36,784 nucleotides of DNA from Gammaproteobacteria bacterium (GTDB lineage Bacteria; Pseudomonadota; Gammaproteobacteria; Steroidobacterales; Foliamicaceae): positions 1-36,784 of the forward strand of contig VXSK01000026.1 of assembly GCA_009838035.1 (NCBI GenBank). The letters are read 5' to 3'. The position numbers and the translations under genes are program-made. Under the pieces are notes generated by a model. That model worked only from the letters and a program-made list of their open reading frames with translations. It searched no databases and was not told the DNA's origin. Of this stretch, positions 16,141 to 25,185 are shown one piece after another; position 1 is the first letter of the stretch, and the number at the start of each line of letters is the position of its first letter.

Positions 16141-17556
16141 GTGATTCCCGACTACTCGAATGCGCACATCCTGGTGGCGGGAGACGTCATGCTCGACGAG
16201 TACTGGCTGGGAACGGCCACGCGCATTTCGCCCGAAGCGCCGGCGCCCGTGGTGCGGGTCGAAAGCCGCGAATACCGTCCGGGCGGCGCGGCCAACGTGG
16301 CCTGCAACCTGGCCGGGCTGGGCGCACAAGTGACGCTGCTGGGGATAGTCGGCAAGGACGACGAGGCGGAGGCGCTGGACGCCGCGATGCAAGGCGCCGG
16401 CGTGACCTGCGAATGGCTGCATTCGGAGACTCGCCCGACGGTCCGCAAGCTTCGGGTCCTGAGCCGCAATCAGCAGGTCATCCGGCTGGACCGCGAAACG
16501 CCGTTCAGCGCCGATGACGCCTCCCGCCTGATGGTGCGCTATGCCGAATTGCTGGACGGGTGTTCTGTGGTCGTGCTGTCCGACTATGCCAAGGGCAGTC
16601 TGGCCGACGCCGGCACGCTGATCGGGGCCGCGCGGGCCGCCGGTACGCCGGTACTGGTGGATCCCAAGTCCACCGATTTCGGAACCTATCGCGGGGCCAG
16701 CCTGCTGACGCCGAACCGCGCCGAGTTCGAGGCGGCCCTGGGCGGATCGGGGGAGACGCCGGAGGAGATGGCCTCGCGGGCGCAGCGGGTGTGCTCGCTG
16801 CTCGAGATCGGCAGCATGGTGGTTACGCTGGGCGAACAGGGCCTGCTGGCAGCGCCCGCCGCCGGGCCTACCCGTCACATGCCCGCGCGCACCAGGGAGG
16901 TTTACGACGTCACCGGCGCCGGCGACACCGTGACGGCGGTGCTGGCCGCCGGTCTCGCGGTCGGCGCGGAACTGGAGGATTCGGCGCACCTGGCCAATGT
17001 TGCCGCCGGCGTGGTGGTGCGCCGCGTGGGCGTGGCGCCGATTCGTCTGCGCGACCTCGCCGAAGAGCTTCGCGAGCCGGCCGCGGCCGAATCCGCAATC
17101 ATCGATGCCGCACAGGCCGCGGCCATCGGCCGGCGGCTGCGCGACTCGGGCAGGACCCTGGTCATGACCAACGGCTGCTTCGACCTGCTGCACGCCGGTC
17201 ATACCGCCTGCCTGGCCGAAGCGCGCGCGCTGGGCGACCGTCTGATGGTCGCGGTCAACGACGATGAATCGGTGCGCAGGCTTAAAGGCGGATCGCGCCC
17301 GCTCGTGCCTCTCGATCAGCGCATGGCGGTGCTGGCCGCGCTGGGCAGCGTGGACTGGGTCGTGCCCTTCGGCGAAGACACGCCGGCCGCGCTGATCAAG
17401 GAGGTCGGCCCGCTCGTGCTGGCCAAGGGCGGCGACTACAAGCCCGAAGAAATCGCCGGCGCCGATGCCGTAAAGCACCTCGGCGGCCGCATCGCCATCC
17501 TCCGCTACCACGACGGCCTCTCCACCTCCCGCCTCCTCGATCGCATCTCCGAATAA
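16141..17556 (+). CDS. hldE: Bifunctional heptose-7-phosphate kinase / heptose-1-phosphate adenylyltransferase HldE
   Basis: HldE makes ADP-D-glycero-beta-D-manno-heptose for the LPS inner core. The N-terminal half (1-about 315) is a PfkB-family kinase: GDVMLDEYWLGTATRISPEAP, GGAANVACNLAGLGA, and DVTGAGDTVTAVLAAG with the catalytic Asp. The C-terminal half (about 335-471) is a nucleotidyltransferase with TNGCFDLLHAGHTACL (HxGH) and a later KGGDYKPEEI. The 471-aa length is typical. The start is GTG 16141, 22 bp after nrdJb; the ribosome binding site is weak. It is followed after 5 bp by waaA, consistent with an LPS-core operon. Confidence 0.96.
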   Translation: MIPDYSNAHILVAGDVMLDEYWLGTATRISPEAPAPVVRVESREYRPGGAANVACNLAGLGAQVTLLGIVGKDDEAEALDAAMQGAGVTCEWLHSETRPTVRKLRVLSRNQQVIRLDRETPFSADDASRLMVRYAELLDGCSVVVLSDYAKGSLADAGTLIGAARAAGTPVLVDPKSTDFGTYRGASLLTPNRAEFEAALGGSGETPEEMASRAQRVCSLLEIGSMVVTLGEQGLLAAPAAGPTRHMPARTREVYDVTGAGDTVTAVLAAGLAVGAELEDSAHLANVAAGVVVRRVGVAPIRLRDLAEELREPAAAESAIIDAAQAAAIGRRLRDSGRTLVMTNGCFDLLHAGHTACLAEARALGDRLMVAVNDDESVRRLKGGSRPLVPLDQRMAVLAALGSVDWVVPFGEDTPAALIKEVGPLVLAKGGDYKPEEIAGADAVKHLGGRIAILRYHDGLSTSRLLDRISE

Positions 17557-17561
17557 CGTTC

Positions 17562-18869
17562 ATGGCCTTGCGTGACAAGGTGGTGTTGGGGGCTTATGGG
17601 GCGCTGTCGTGGATTGCGGCGCCCGCGATGTGCGGTTACATGCTGGCGCGCTCGGCGCGCGATTCGGGCTGGCGCCGCCGCCTGTCCGAACGCTGGGCCA
17701 TCAGGACTCCGCAGCTTCCGCCGGGAGGCGTGTGGCTGCACGGCTCGTCGCTCGGCGAGGCCGGCGCACTTTCGGTCGTCGCCGGGGAACTGCGCGCCCG
17801 CCGCCCCGACCTGCCCATGCTGCTTACGGCCTTCACGCCGGCCGGTTCGGCCGCGATTCAGGGCCGCCTGCGCGAGTCGCAGTCACACTGCTTCCTGCCG
17901 CTGGACCTGGGCATCGCGAACCGGCGCTTCCTGCGCGCCGCGCGTCCCGCCCTGGGCGTCATCCTGGAAACCGAGATCTGGCCCGGACTGTACGCGGCCT
18001 GCCGGTCCGCAGGCGTGCCGCTGGCCATCGTCAGCGCCCGCCTATCGGAGCGTTCCCATGCCCGCTACCGGCGCGTGCACGGGCTCGCATCGGCAGCCTT
18101 GCGGGCGGTGCGGGTGGTCGGCGCGCAAAGCGATGAGGACGCGCGGCGCTTTGCGGAACTCGGTCCCGACGGCCTGGACGTGCGGGTGACCGGCAACCTC
18201 AAGTTTCATTTCCGGCCGGAAGCCGGCGTGCTCGAGCGCGGCGCGGAAATCCGCCGCGCGATCGGCCCGCACCGGCCCGTGTGGATTGCGGCCAGCACCC
18301 ACGAACCGGAGGAGAACGTGGCCCTGGAAGCGCACCGCCAGGTGCTGGCCGGGCGGGAAGACGCGCTGCTGATCATCGCGCCGCGCCATCGCGAGCGCTT
18401 CGCGGCCGTGCGCGCACTGCTCAGGCAGAGCGGCCTGAAGATCGGGGTCCGCTCCGGCGACGGTTTCCCTCCGCCCGGCGCCCAGGTGTTCCTGCTGGAT
18501 ACGCTGGGCGAGATGAACGCCTTTTACGCCGCTGCCGACGTGGCCTTCGTGGGCGGCAGCATCGCGAAGGTGGGCGGACATAACCTGCTGGAGCCGGCCG
18601 CATTCGGCCTGCCGGTCCTGGCCGGGCCGCACCTGTTTCAGACGCGGGACACGGCCCGTCTGCTGAGCGGGGCCGGCGCGCTGTTCAGCGTGCATGACGC
18701 GCGGGAACTGGCCGGGCGGCTGGCCCGCCTTCTGGACAGCGAACTTGCGCAGCGCAGCGCGGGAGAGGCGGCCAGGAACTGCCTGGCGGCGGGGGAAAAC
18801 GTGCTGGAGGAGACGCTCGCTCTTATTGAGCCGCTTCTTCCGGCTCGGCCTGCTCCATCCAGCGGCTGA
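17562..18869 (+). CDS. waaA: 3-deoxy-D-manno-octulosonic acid (Kdo) transferase WaaA
   Basis: WaaA attaches Kdo to lipid IVA on the cytoplasmic face of the inner membrane. The 435-aa GT-B enzyme begins with a hydrophobic anchor (about 8-28), then VWLHGSSLGEAGAL with the catalytic Glu66, LETEIWPGLY, IVSARLSERS, VTGNLKF, AASTHEPEE, and the C-terminal GGSIAKVGGHNLLEPAAFG sugar-nucleotide site. It follows hldE by 5 bp. Its last 47 bp overlap the 3' end of the convergent tolC gene, an unusually long antisense overlap of coding ends. Confidence 0.96.
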   Translation: MALRDKVVLGAYGALSWIAAPAMCGYMLARSARDSGWRRRLSERWAIRTPQLPPGGVWLHGSSLGEAGALSVVAGELRARRPDLPMLLTAFTPAGSAAIQGRLRESQSHCFLPLDLGIANRRFLRAARPALGVILETEIWPGLYAACRSAGVPLAIVSARLSERSHARYRRVHGLASAALRAVRVVGAQSDEDARRFAELGPDGLDVRVTGNLKFHFRPEAGVLERGAEIRRAIGPHRPVWIAASTHEPEENVALEAHRQVLAGREDALLIIAPRHRERFAAVRALLRQSGLKIGVRSGDGFPPPGAQVFLLDTLGEMNAFYAAADVAFVGGSIAKVGGHNLLEPAAFGLPVLAGPHLFQTRDTARLLSGAGALFSVHDARELAGRLARLLDSELAQRSAGEAARNCLAAGENVLEETLALIEPLLPARPAPSSG

Positions 18870-20229
18870 CTTCGGCCAGGTCCTCCTCGGTGAGGATGCC
18901 CGCGGCGCTCTTCAGGCTGAGCACGTTGATGATGAAGTCGTAGCGGCTGCGTGCGTAATTGGTCTCGGCCTGAACCAGGTTACGGCGCGCATCGAGCACG
19001 TCCACGATGGTGCGCGTGCCGATCTCGTAGCCGGCCTCGGTGGCCCGCAGCGCGGTCTGGCTGGATGCGACGGCCTGGCGCAGCGCATTGACCCGCGAAA
19101 TTTCCGAACTGACGCCCAGGAAGGCGTCACGGGTCTGGCGCACGACCCCCCGCTCCACGCCCTCGAGGCGCTCGGTGGAGGCGCGGTGCAGATATCTGGC
19201 TTCGCGGACCCGGGAGTTCCTGTTGAAGCCGTCGAAAATCGGCACAGAAAGCTGCAGCCGGATGGAGTCGCTGCGGAAGCTGTCGCGATAGTCGGCCCCC
19301 ATGCCGCGGAAGACCCGCTCGCGGTCGCCGCTGCTGCCGTTCAGATTCGCGACGATTTCCAGCGTGGGCAGGTAATCGGAGCGGCGCAGCCTGACCTCCG
19401 CATCGGCGATGGACGCCGCCATGCGCGCCGAGATCAGGCTGGGATTCTGCTGCAGCGCGGTGTCGATCCACGACTGCTCCACGTTGGGTGAAGGCAGCGG
19501 CAGCGGCATGCCTTCGCCCGGCCGGGTCAGACTGGCCACCGGCATGGGCGATCCCACGATTTCCCGCAACTGTTCCTCGGAGGTGGCCAGGGACCGCTTG
19601 GCGGCGATCTCGGCGGCTACCGCCTGGTCATGCGCGGCCTGCGCTTCCTGCACGTCGGTGATCGCGATAAGGCCCACTTCGAAACGCTTCTGCGCCTGTT
19701 CAAGCTGGCGGGCGATGGCGGTGCGGTTGGCGCTCTGCGAGGTCAGCTCGTCCTGCGCGCCCAGCACCGCGAAATAGGCCTGCGCGGTGCGCAGCATGGA
19801 CTCCTGCAGTGCGGCTTCGAAGTCCGCTTCGCCCTGCGCCAGCACGTCGTTCGAAGCGCCCAGGGCAACGACGGCGGCCCAGTCGAATATGGTCTGGCGC
19901 AGCGTGAATCCCCATGCGGTGGACGTGGCGTCGGTCGTGCTGGATTCGATGATCGGGGCGAATTCGCCGGTCGGCGTGGGCGCGTAGAACAGAAGGGTTG
20001 CGCGGCTGTCCTGGCGGGAGTAATCGGCGTTTGCGTCGATTTCCGGGAAAAGAACGCTGCGGGCCTGCGACCGGACCTCCCGGGAAGCCATCAGGCGGGC
20101 CTCAGCCTCGCGCAGCAGCGGATCGCTCATGCGCGCCTTTTCATATACCTCAAGCAGGTTGTCCGACGATCCCGGAAGGGGCACGCCGGTCAGGGCCGCG
20201 AGCGCGGCGAGCAGGATGAACTTCTTCAT
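18823..20229 (-). CDS. tolC: TolC-family outer membrane channel protein
   Basis: A 468-aa outer membrane efflux/secretion duct. A signal peptide (MKKFILLAALAALTGVPLPG, about 1-22) is followed by the periodic TolC repeat: NLLEVYEKARMSDPLL in the first half and a matching SWIDTALQQNPSLISAR in the second. The family hallmarks RSVLFPEIDANADYSRQ, GLIAITDVQEAQAAHDQA and GTRTIVDVLDARRNLV (each half's equatorial helix) are present. The trimer works with inner-membrane ABC, RND or MFS pumps and membrane-fusion proteins, none of which are in the window. It lies 55 bp after the PCMT-family gene on the same strand; hppA-pcm-tolC may be cotranscribed. Confidence 0.94.
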   Translation of the reverse strand: MKKFILLAALAALTGVPLPGSSDNLLEVYEKARMSDPLLREAEARLMASREVRSQARSVLFPEIDANADYSRQDSRATLLFYAPTPTGEFAPIIESSTTDATSTAWGFTLRQTIFDWAAVVALGASNDVLAQGEADFEAALQESMLRTAQAYFAVLGAQDELTSQSANRTAIARQLEQAQKRFEVGLIAITDVQEAQAAHDQAVAAEIAAKRSLATSEEQLREIVGSPMPVASLTRPGEGMPLPLPSPNVEQSWIDTALQQNPSLISARMAASIADAEVRLRRSDYLPTLEIVANLNGSSGDRERVFRGMGADYRDSFRSDSIRLQLSVPIFDGFNRNSRVREARYLHRASTERLEGVERGVVRQTRDAFLGVSSEISRVNALRQAVASSQTALRATEAGYEIGTRTIVDVLDARRNLVQAETNYARSRYDFIINVLSLKSAAGILTEEDLAEVSRWMEQAEPEEAAQ

Positions 20230-20284
20230 ATGGGAAGGGCCGCCGACATGAACGTGTGGATTCTACCCTCTTGCCGCTGCCGAT

Positions 20285-20920
20285 CTAAAACCGGAAGGGA
20301 TCGGGTTGTGGAGCGTTCGCAAGCGGAGTGGTTACGGTTTCAAACAGGGATTCCTCGATTCGGGACTCGCCGGAAGTGACGAGCAGCGCTTCCATGATCG
20401 GCTGCCGGCCCACGATGCAGAACAGCCGGCCGCCCTTGGCCAGCCATTGTTCGAAGCGGTCGTCGTACTGCGGCATCGAGCCGGTGAGGACTATGGCGTC
20501 GTAGGCGGTTTCGGGCTTCCACTCGAAGGCATCGGCGCAGATGGCTTTCACGTTCGCCAGTGTCGAGAGCTTTTCCGTTGCGCCGGCGTGCAGCTCGGGG
20601 GAAATCTCGAGGCTGTGCACCTCGCCGGCCAATTGCGCCAGGCAGGCGGCAAGCCAGCCACTGCCTGTGCCCACCTCCAGCACGCGGTCGGCGGACTTGA
20701 GGTCGAGCGCCTGGAGGATCCGGCCCTCCACGGACGGCGTCATCATTTCCTGGCCGCCGGGCAGCGGCAGCGCCAGGTCGGCGTAGGCCATGGCGCGGTA
20801 CTGCTCCGGCACGAAGTCCTCGCGCCGCAGGTCGCGGAATACGGCCAGCACCCGCTCGTCCAGCACGCTCCAGCAGCGCACCTGGCCGCGTATCATCCTC
20901 TCCCTGACGTCCATCTCCAT
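20285..20920 (-). CDS. Protein-L-isoaspartate O-methyltransferase family protein
   Basis: A 211-aa SAM-dependent methyltransferase of the PCMT family, which methylates isoaspartyl residues in damaged proteins. It has the family start MIRGQVRCWSVLDERVL, REDFVPEQYRAMAYAD, the substrate loop TPSVEGRILQALDL, SAM motif VLEVGTGSGWLAA (about 80-92) and VHSLEISPEL. Enzymes of this sub-group are common next to tolC in gammaproteobacteria and are more divergent than E. coli Pcm, so the isoaspartyl activity is likely but not certain. ATG 20920 is 7 bp downstream of the hppA stop; an in-frame ATG at 20914 is possible. Confidence 0.85.
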   Translation of the reverse strand: MEMDVRERMIRGQVRCWSVLDERVLAVFRDLRREDFVPEQYRAMAYADLALPLPGGQEMMTPSVEGRILQALDLKSADRVLEVGTGSGWLAACLAQLAGEVHSLEISPELHAGATEKLSTLANVKAICADAFEWKPETAYDAIVLTGSMPQYDDRFEQWLAKGGRLFCIVGRQPIMEALLVTSGESRIEESLFETVTTPLANAPQPDPFRF

Positions 20921-20927
20921 AGTGTAG

Positions 20928-22970
20928 TCAGAGGAGGGGGGCGATGAGGAGGGCGACGATGTTGACGATCTTGATCAGGGGGTTGATGGCGGGGCCGGCG
21001 GTGTCCTTGTAGGGGTCGCCGACGGTATCGCCGGTCACCGCGGCGTGGTGGGCTTCGGAGCCCTTGCCGCCCAGCGCGCCGTCCTCCACGTATTTCTTGG
21101 CGTTGTCCCAGGCGCCGCCTCCGGTGGTCATCGAGATCGCGACGAACAGACCGGTCACGATCGAGCCGATCAGCATGCCTCCCAGCGCCCTCGCGCCCGC
21201 GCCTTCTTCGGGCATCAGCCAGCCGATCACCAGCACCAGGACCACCGGCGCCAGCACCGGCAGCAGCGAGGGCACGATCATCTCGCGGATCGCCGAGCGG
21301 GTAAGCAGGTCCACGGCGCGCCCGTAGTCCGGCTTGGCCGTGCCTTCCATGATCCCCGCGATCTCCCGGAACTGGCGGCGCACTTCCTGGACCACGCTGC
21401 CGGCGGCGCGTCCCACGGCTTCCATGGCCAGCGCGCCGAACAGGTACGGGATCAGGCCGCCGATGAACAGGCCGATGATCACGGCCGGATCGTCGAGGCG
21501 GAACACGATGCTCTTGCCCGCCGCCAGCAGGGCGTGGGTGTAGTCCGCGAACAGCACCAGCGCCGCGAGTCCGGCGGAGCCGATCGCGTAGCCCTTGGTG
21601 ACCGCCTTGGTCGTGTTGCCGACGGCGTCCAGGGGGTCGGTGATGTTGCGGATCTCCTCGGGCATTTCGGCCATTTCCGCGATGCCGCCGGCGTTGTCCG
21701 TGATCGGGCCGAAGGCGTCCAGCGCCACGATCATCCCGGTCATCGACAACATGGCCGTGGCCGCGATCGCGATGCCGTAGAGGCCGGCGAGCTGGAAGGT
21801 AACGAGGATGCTCAGGCACACCGCCAGGACCGGCAGCGCGGTGGCCTTCATCGACAGGCCCAGCCCGGCGATGATGTTGGTGGCGTGGCCGGTCGATGAG
21901 GCCTGGGCCAGCTTGCGCACCGGCGAGAACTGCGTGCCGGTGTAGTAGTCGGTGATGAACATGATCACGCCGGTCAGCACCAGGCCGATCAGCGCCGAGA
22001 GGAAAAGATCGAACGGGAGTTCGTCGCCGGCGTCGGCCCACATCCGTTGCGTGAGGAACCAGATCCCGATCGCGGCGAGCACGGCGGCCAGGATCACGCC
22101 CTTGTAGAGCGCGGGCATGACAGACTGGCCCTTGCCGGCGCGCACCACGAAGGTGCCGATGATCGACGCGACGATCGAAACGGCGCCGATCGCCATCGGA
22201 TAAAGCACCGCGACGTCGGGCGCCTGCTCAATAGTCAGGTAGCCCAGCAGCATCGTGGCGATCACCGTGACGGCGTAGGTCTCGAACAGGTCGGCGGCCA
22301 TTCCGGCGCAGTCGCCCACGTTGTCGCCCACGTTGTCGGCGATCACCGCCGGGTTGCGCGGATCGTCTTCGGGAATGCCGGCCTCGACCTTGCCGACCAG
22401 GTCGGCGCCCACGTCCGCGCCCTTGGTGAAGATGCCGCCGCCCAAGCGCGCGAAGATCGAGATCAGCGAGCCGCCGAAGGCCAGCCCCACCAGCGCGTGC
22501 AGCACGTCACCCGTGTCCATGCCCATCCGGTCCAGCACCAGGTAGTAGCCGGCCACGCCCAGCAGGGCCAGTCCCACGACCAGCATTCCGGTAATCGCCC
22601 CGCCGCGGAAGGCCACCGCCAGCGCGGCGTTCATTCCGTTATGGGCGGCCTGGGCGGTGCGCGAATTGGCCCGCACCGAAACGTTCATGCCGATATAGCC
22701 GGCCGCGCCGGAAAACACCGCGCCGAGGAAAAACCCGCCGGCCACCGCCCAGTCGAGCGCCCACCAGAGAATGACCAGCATCACCAGGCCCACAATGCCC
22801 ACGGTCGTGTACTGCCGGTTCAGATAGGCCTTGGCGCCCACCTGCACCGCCGAGGCGATTTCCTGCATTCGCTCGTTGCCCGCATCCAGCTTCAGCACCC
22901 AGCGCGTGCTCACAAGCCCGTAGAGAATCGCCAATGCCCCGGCGGCGATGGCGCTGTACACGTAATTCAT
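20928..22970 (-). CDS. hppA: Membrane-bound H+-translocating pyrophosphatase, K+-independent type
   Basis: HppA couples PPi hydrolysis to H+ export across the inner membrane. The 680-aa, roughly 16-helix protein has both substrate-binding motifs: [11 protein letters not shown] (186-196) and [19 protein letters not shown] (212-230), plus [13 protein letters not shown] and a C-terminal [19 protein letters not shown]. The K+-dependence switch region reads GNTTKA with Lys455; a Lys at this site marks the K+-independent clade, an Ala the K+-dependent one. It may save ATP or drive PPi-linked metabolism. The gene is first in a likely operon with the PCMT-family gene (7-bp gap) and tolC. Confidence 0.96.
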   Translation of the reverse strand: MNYVYSAIAAGALAILYGLVSTRWVLKLDAGNERMQEIASAVQVGAKAYLNRQYTTVGIVGLVMLVILWWALDWAVAGGFFLGAVFSGAAGYIGMNVSVRANSRTAQAAHNGMNAALAVAFRGGAITGMLVVGLALLGVAGYYLVLDRMGMDTGDVLHALVGLAFGGSLISIFARLGGGIFTKGADVGADLVGKVEAGIPEDDPRNPAVIADNVGDNVGDCAGMAADLFETYAVTVIATMLLGYLTIEQAPDVAVLYPMAIGAVSIVASIIGTFVVRAGKGQSVMPALYKGVILAAVLAAIGIWFLTQRMWADAGDELPFDLFLSALIGLVLTGVIMFITDYYTGTQFSPVRKLAQASSTGHATNIIAGLGLSMKATALPVLAVCLSILVTFQLAGLYGIAIAATAMLSMTGMIVALDAFGPITDNAGGIAEMAEMPEEIRNITDPLDAVGNTTKAVTKGYAIGSAGLAALVLFADYTHALLAAGKSIVFRLDDPAVIIGLFIGGLIPYLFGALAMEAVGRAAGSVVQEVRRQFREIAGIMEGTAKPDYGRAVDLLTRSAIREMIVPSLLPVLAPVVLVLVIGWLMPEEGAGARALGGMLIGSIVTGLFVAISMTTGGGAWDNAKKYVEDGALGGKGSEAHHAAVTGDTVGDPYKDTAGPAINPLIKIVNIVALLIAPLL

Positions 22971-23013
22971 AAGGTCTGTCCCAAACTTCGGGCGAACGCC
23001 CGCAAAACGGCGA

Positions 23014-23040
23014 ATTTTATCCGCATACGCGAATAGTAAA
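23014..23040 (-). promoter_or_regulatory. Candidate hppA promoter
   Basis: On the minus strand TTTACT (23040-23035) and TAAAAT (23019-23014) are separated by 15 bp, a short spacer, about 45 bp ahead of the hppA ATG. In the intervening leader CGGGCG-AA-CGCCCG (22989-23002) is a near-perfect palindrome that could be an operator or an mRNA stem. Confidence 0.3.
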
Positions 23041-23075
23041 ATGCGCGGTCCGATTCAGCCGCCACGCATTTCCGG

Positions 23076-23228
23076 ATGAACAGGATCAGTCTGCCCGGCC
23101 CGCCGCGGGAGGAGTCGGCGGCGATGGCCGCCGACGGACACCCGTACGAGACCTCTGGCGTCCTGGTGGGGGCCTGCGCGGGCGGCATCCTCTCGATCCT
23201 GCCCGCGGTCGCGGGCGGCGCAATATGA
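23076..23228 (+). CDS. Very short MoaD/ThiS-like sulfur-carrier ORF, apparently internally shortened
   Basis: A 50-codon frame whose TGA overlaps the ATG of the rhodanese-MoeB gene (ATGA at 23225-23228). The first residues MNRISLPGPPREE resemble strand one of the MoaD/ThiS/CysO ubiquitin-like carriers, and the end ILSILPAVAGGAI resembles their C-terminus, where the Gly-Gly is adenylated by MoeB-like enzymes. Here GG (47-48) is followed by Ala-Ile, which would have to be trimmed, as JAMM proteases do for some carriers. Normal carriers are about 80-95 aa; the middle of the beta-grasp fold is missing, so this may be a deletion derivative or decaying gene. No Shine-Dalgarno is evident. The similarity is from memory and the match is short. 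Confidence 0.45.
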   Translation: MNRISLPGPPREESAAMAADGHPYETSGVLVGACAGGILSILPAVAGGAI

Positions 23229-24403
23229 AGGCCCGGGACCGCCGGCTGGCCGAGATCCGGAGCAAGGTTCCGGAAGTCAGCCCGCGTGAGGCGTTGGACC
23301 TGCAGCGGTCCGGCGCGGCGCTGATCGACGTGCGCGATGCGGCCGAAGTCGCCCAGGGCAGCCCCGGCGGCGCGCTCAGGCTGGACCGCGGCTACCTGGA
23401 ACTGAGAATCGAGGAAGCGATCCCGGACCTGGACCGCACGCTGGTGGTCACCTGCGCAAGCGGCCAGCGATCGCTGTTCGCAGCCGATGATTTAAGGCGC
23501 ATGGGCTACCGCGACGTGCGTTCGCTGGCCGGCGGATTCAACGGCTGGAAGGACGAGGGCCTGCCGTTCGAGATCCCGAAAATGCTCAACGCCGACGCGC
23601 GCGAGCGCTATTCGCGCCACCTGGTGATGCCGGAAGTGGGCGAGGCCGGCCAGTTGGAATTGCTGGAAGGCCGCGTGCTGTTGATCGGCGCCGGCGGTAT
23701 CGGCTCGCCGGCGGCGCTGTACCTGGCAGCGGCCGGCGTCGGCACGCTCGGCATCGTCGATCACGACGTGGTGGACCGCAGCAACCTGCAGCGTCAGATC
23801 CTGCATTCCGACGAGCGCGTGGGCATGTCCAAGACGGCCTCGGCGCGCGAGGCGGTGCTGGCGTTGAATCCGGCCGTCAACGTGGTGGAGCACCGGCTGC
23901 GCCTGGACAGCGCCAACGTCGAGGAAGTGTTCGAGGGCTACGACGTCGTGGTGGACGGTTCCGACAACTTCGCCACCCGCTACCTGGTCAACGACGCTTG
24001 CGTCAAGCAAGGGATTCCCAACGTGCACGGATCGGTGTTCCGCTTCGAGGGTCAGGTGACGGTGCTATGGCCCGCCCGCGAGGATGCGCCGGGCCCCTGC
24101 TACCGCTGCCTTTACCCGGAGCCGCCGCCGCCCGAACTGGCGCCGTCGTGCGCGGAGGCGGGCGTGATGGGCGTGCTGCCGGGCGTGGTGGGGCTGCTGG
24201 AAGCGGTGGAAGCGATCAAGATCCTGCTCGGCGCCGGCGACCTGCTCGTGGGCCGGCTGCTGCACTACGACGCCCTGTCCGCGCGCTTCACCGAATTCAG
24301 GCAGGCCCGCAACCCGGAATGCCGCTATTGCGCCGACGGCGTGGAGTTTCCCGGCTACATCGACTACCAGGAGTTCTGCGCCTCCCCGGGTATGCGGGGC
24401 TAG
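23225..24403 (+). CDS. moeB: Rhodanese-MoeB fusion (adenylyltransferase/sulfurtransferase)
   Basis: This 392-aa cytoplasmic protein fuses an N-terminal rhodanese domain (about 15-118, active Cys77 in VVTCASGQRS) to an E1-like adenylyltransferase (about 125-392). The latter has the ATP site GAGGIGSPAALYL (155-167), the Arg finger NLQRQIL, DGSDNFATR (244-252), the conserved Cys309 (APSCAEAGVMGVLPG), and zinc Cys pairs 292/295 and 366/369. Such proteins adenylate the C-terminal Gly-Gly of MoaD/ThiS-type carriers and load sulfur from the rhodanese persulfide for molybdopterin, thiamine, cysteine or 2-thiouridine synthesis. MOCS3 and MoeZ have the rhodanese at the C-terminus; here it is N-terminal. 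It overlaps the short carrier-like ORF upstream and its stop overlaps the convergent SDR stop. Confidence 0.92.
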   Translation: MKARDRRLAEIRSKVPEVSPREALDLQRSGAALIDVRDAAEVAQGSPGGALRLDRGYLELRIEEAIPDLDRTLVVTCASGQRSLFAADDLRRMGYRDVRSLAGGFNGWKDEGLPFEIPKMLNADARERYSRHLVMPEVGEAGQLELLEGRVLLIGAGGIGSPAALYLAAAGVGTLGIVDHDVVDRSNLQRQILHSDERVGMSKTASAREAVLALNPAVNVVEHRLRLDSANVEEVFEGYDVVVDGSDNFATRYLVNDACVKQGIPNVHGSVFRFEGQVTVLWPAREDAPGPCYRCLYPEPPPPELAPSCAEAGVMGVLPGVVGLLEAVEAIKILLGAGDLLVGRLLHYDALSARFTEFRQARNPECRYCADGVEFPGYIDYQEFCASPGMRG

Positions 24404-25185
24404 ACGGGGACGGTGTAGTTCAGCGGGAGGCGGCCGCCGTCGGCGAAGAGGGTCTGGCCGGTGATGTAGGAGGCCATGTCGCTGGCCAGGAACACCGCGA
24501 CCGAGGCGATTTCCTCCGGTTGACCCAGGCGGCCCAGGGGCGTGCGCGAAAGGATCATGCGACGCGCGTTCTCGTCGCTCATGACCGACTTGAGGATGTC
24601 GGTCTCGATCGAGCCGGGGCCGATGGCGTTGACCCGTATGCCGTGCGTGGCCAGGCCCAGGGCCATGACGCGGGTCAACTGCGAGAGGCCGCCCTTGGAC
24701 ACGACGTAGGCGAGCTGGTTGGGTATCGCCAGCCGTTCGTTGACCGACGACATGTAGAGGATGCTGCCCTGGCTCTTGCGCCTGACCATTTCGCGGGCCG
24801 CGAGCTGTCCCAGCACGAACCCGGCGCGCAGGTTGACGCGGTGCACGCGGTCGAACTTCTCGCGGCTGACCGTCAGCACGTCGCCGGGGGCCAGGATGCC
24901 GGCATTGCTCAGCAGGATGTCCAGGCCGTCGAAGTGGTCCGCCGTGGTGGCGATCAGGCCCTCGCACTGCTCGTCGTCGCCCACGTCGCAATGGTGCGCC
25001 AGGGTCGTGACGCCCGTTTCCGCGGCGATCTCGCGCGCCGCCTGCTCGCAGCCCTCCCGGTCTATGTCCGCCAGCGCCACATCCGCGCCCTGTTGCGCGA
25101 AGGCCAGCGCGCAGGCCCGGCCGATTCCGTTCGCCGCGCCGGTCACGACGGCGGTCTTGCCTTCCAGTAGCCTGCCGCCGTTCAC
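24400..25185 (-). CDS. Short-chain dehydrogenase/reductase, NAD-type
   Basis: A classical SDR of 261 aa when started at GTG 25185, which overlaps the stop of the upstream deacetylase-like gene (GTGA); the longer frame to 25233 would extend well into that gene. Motifs: TGAANGIG (15-22), Asp40 at the end of beta-2 favouring NAD(H), NAG (94-96), and the Ser147-Tyr160-Lys164 triad (MSSVNE, YVVSK). The C-terminus GQTLFADGG is standard. It is the last gene of the four-gene minus-strand operon 27651-24400 and presumably oxidises or reduces an intermediate of that pathway. The substrate cannot be read from sequence. Confidence 0.9.
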   Translation of the reverse strand: MNGGRLLEGKTAVVTGAANGIGRACALAFAQQGADVALADIDREGCEQAAREIAAETGVTTLAHHCDVGDDEQCEGLIATTADHFDGLDILLSNAGILAPGDVLTVSREKFDRVHRVNLRAGFVLGQLAAREMVRRKSQGSILYMSSVNERLAIPNQLAYVVSKGGLSQLTRVMALGLATHGIRVNAIGPGSIETDILKSVMSDENARRMILSRTPLGRLGQPEEIASVAVFLASDMASYITGQTLFADGGRLPLNYTVPV

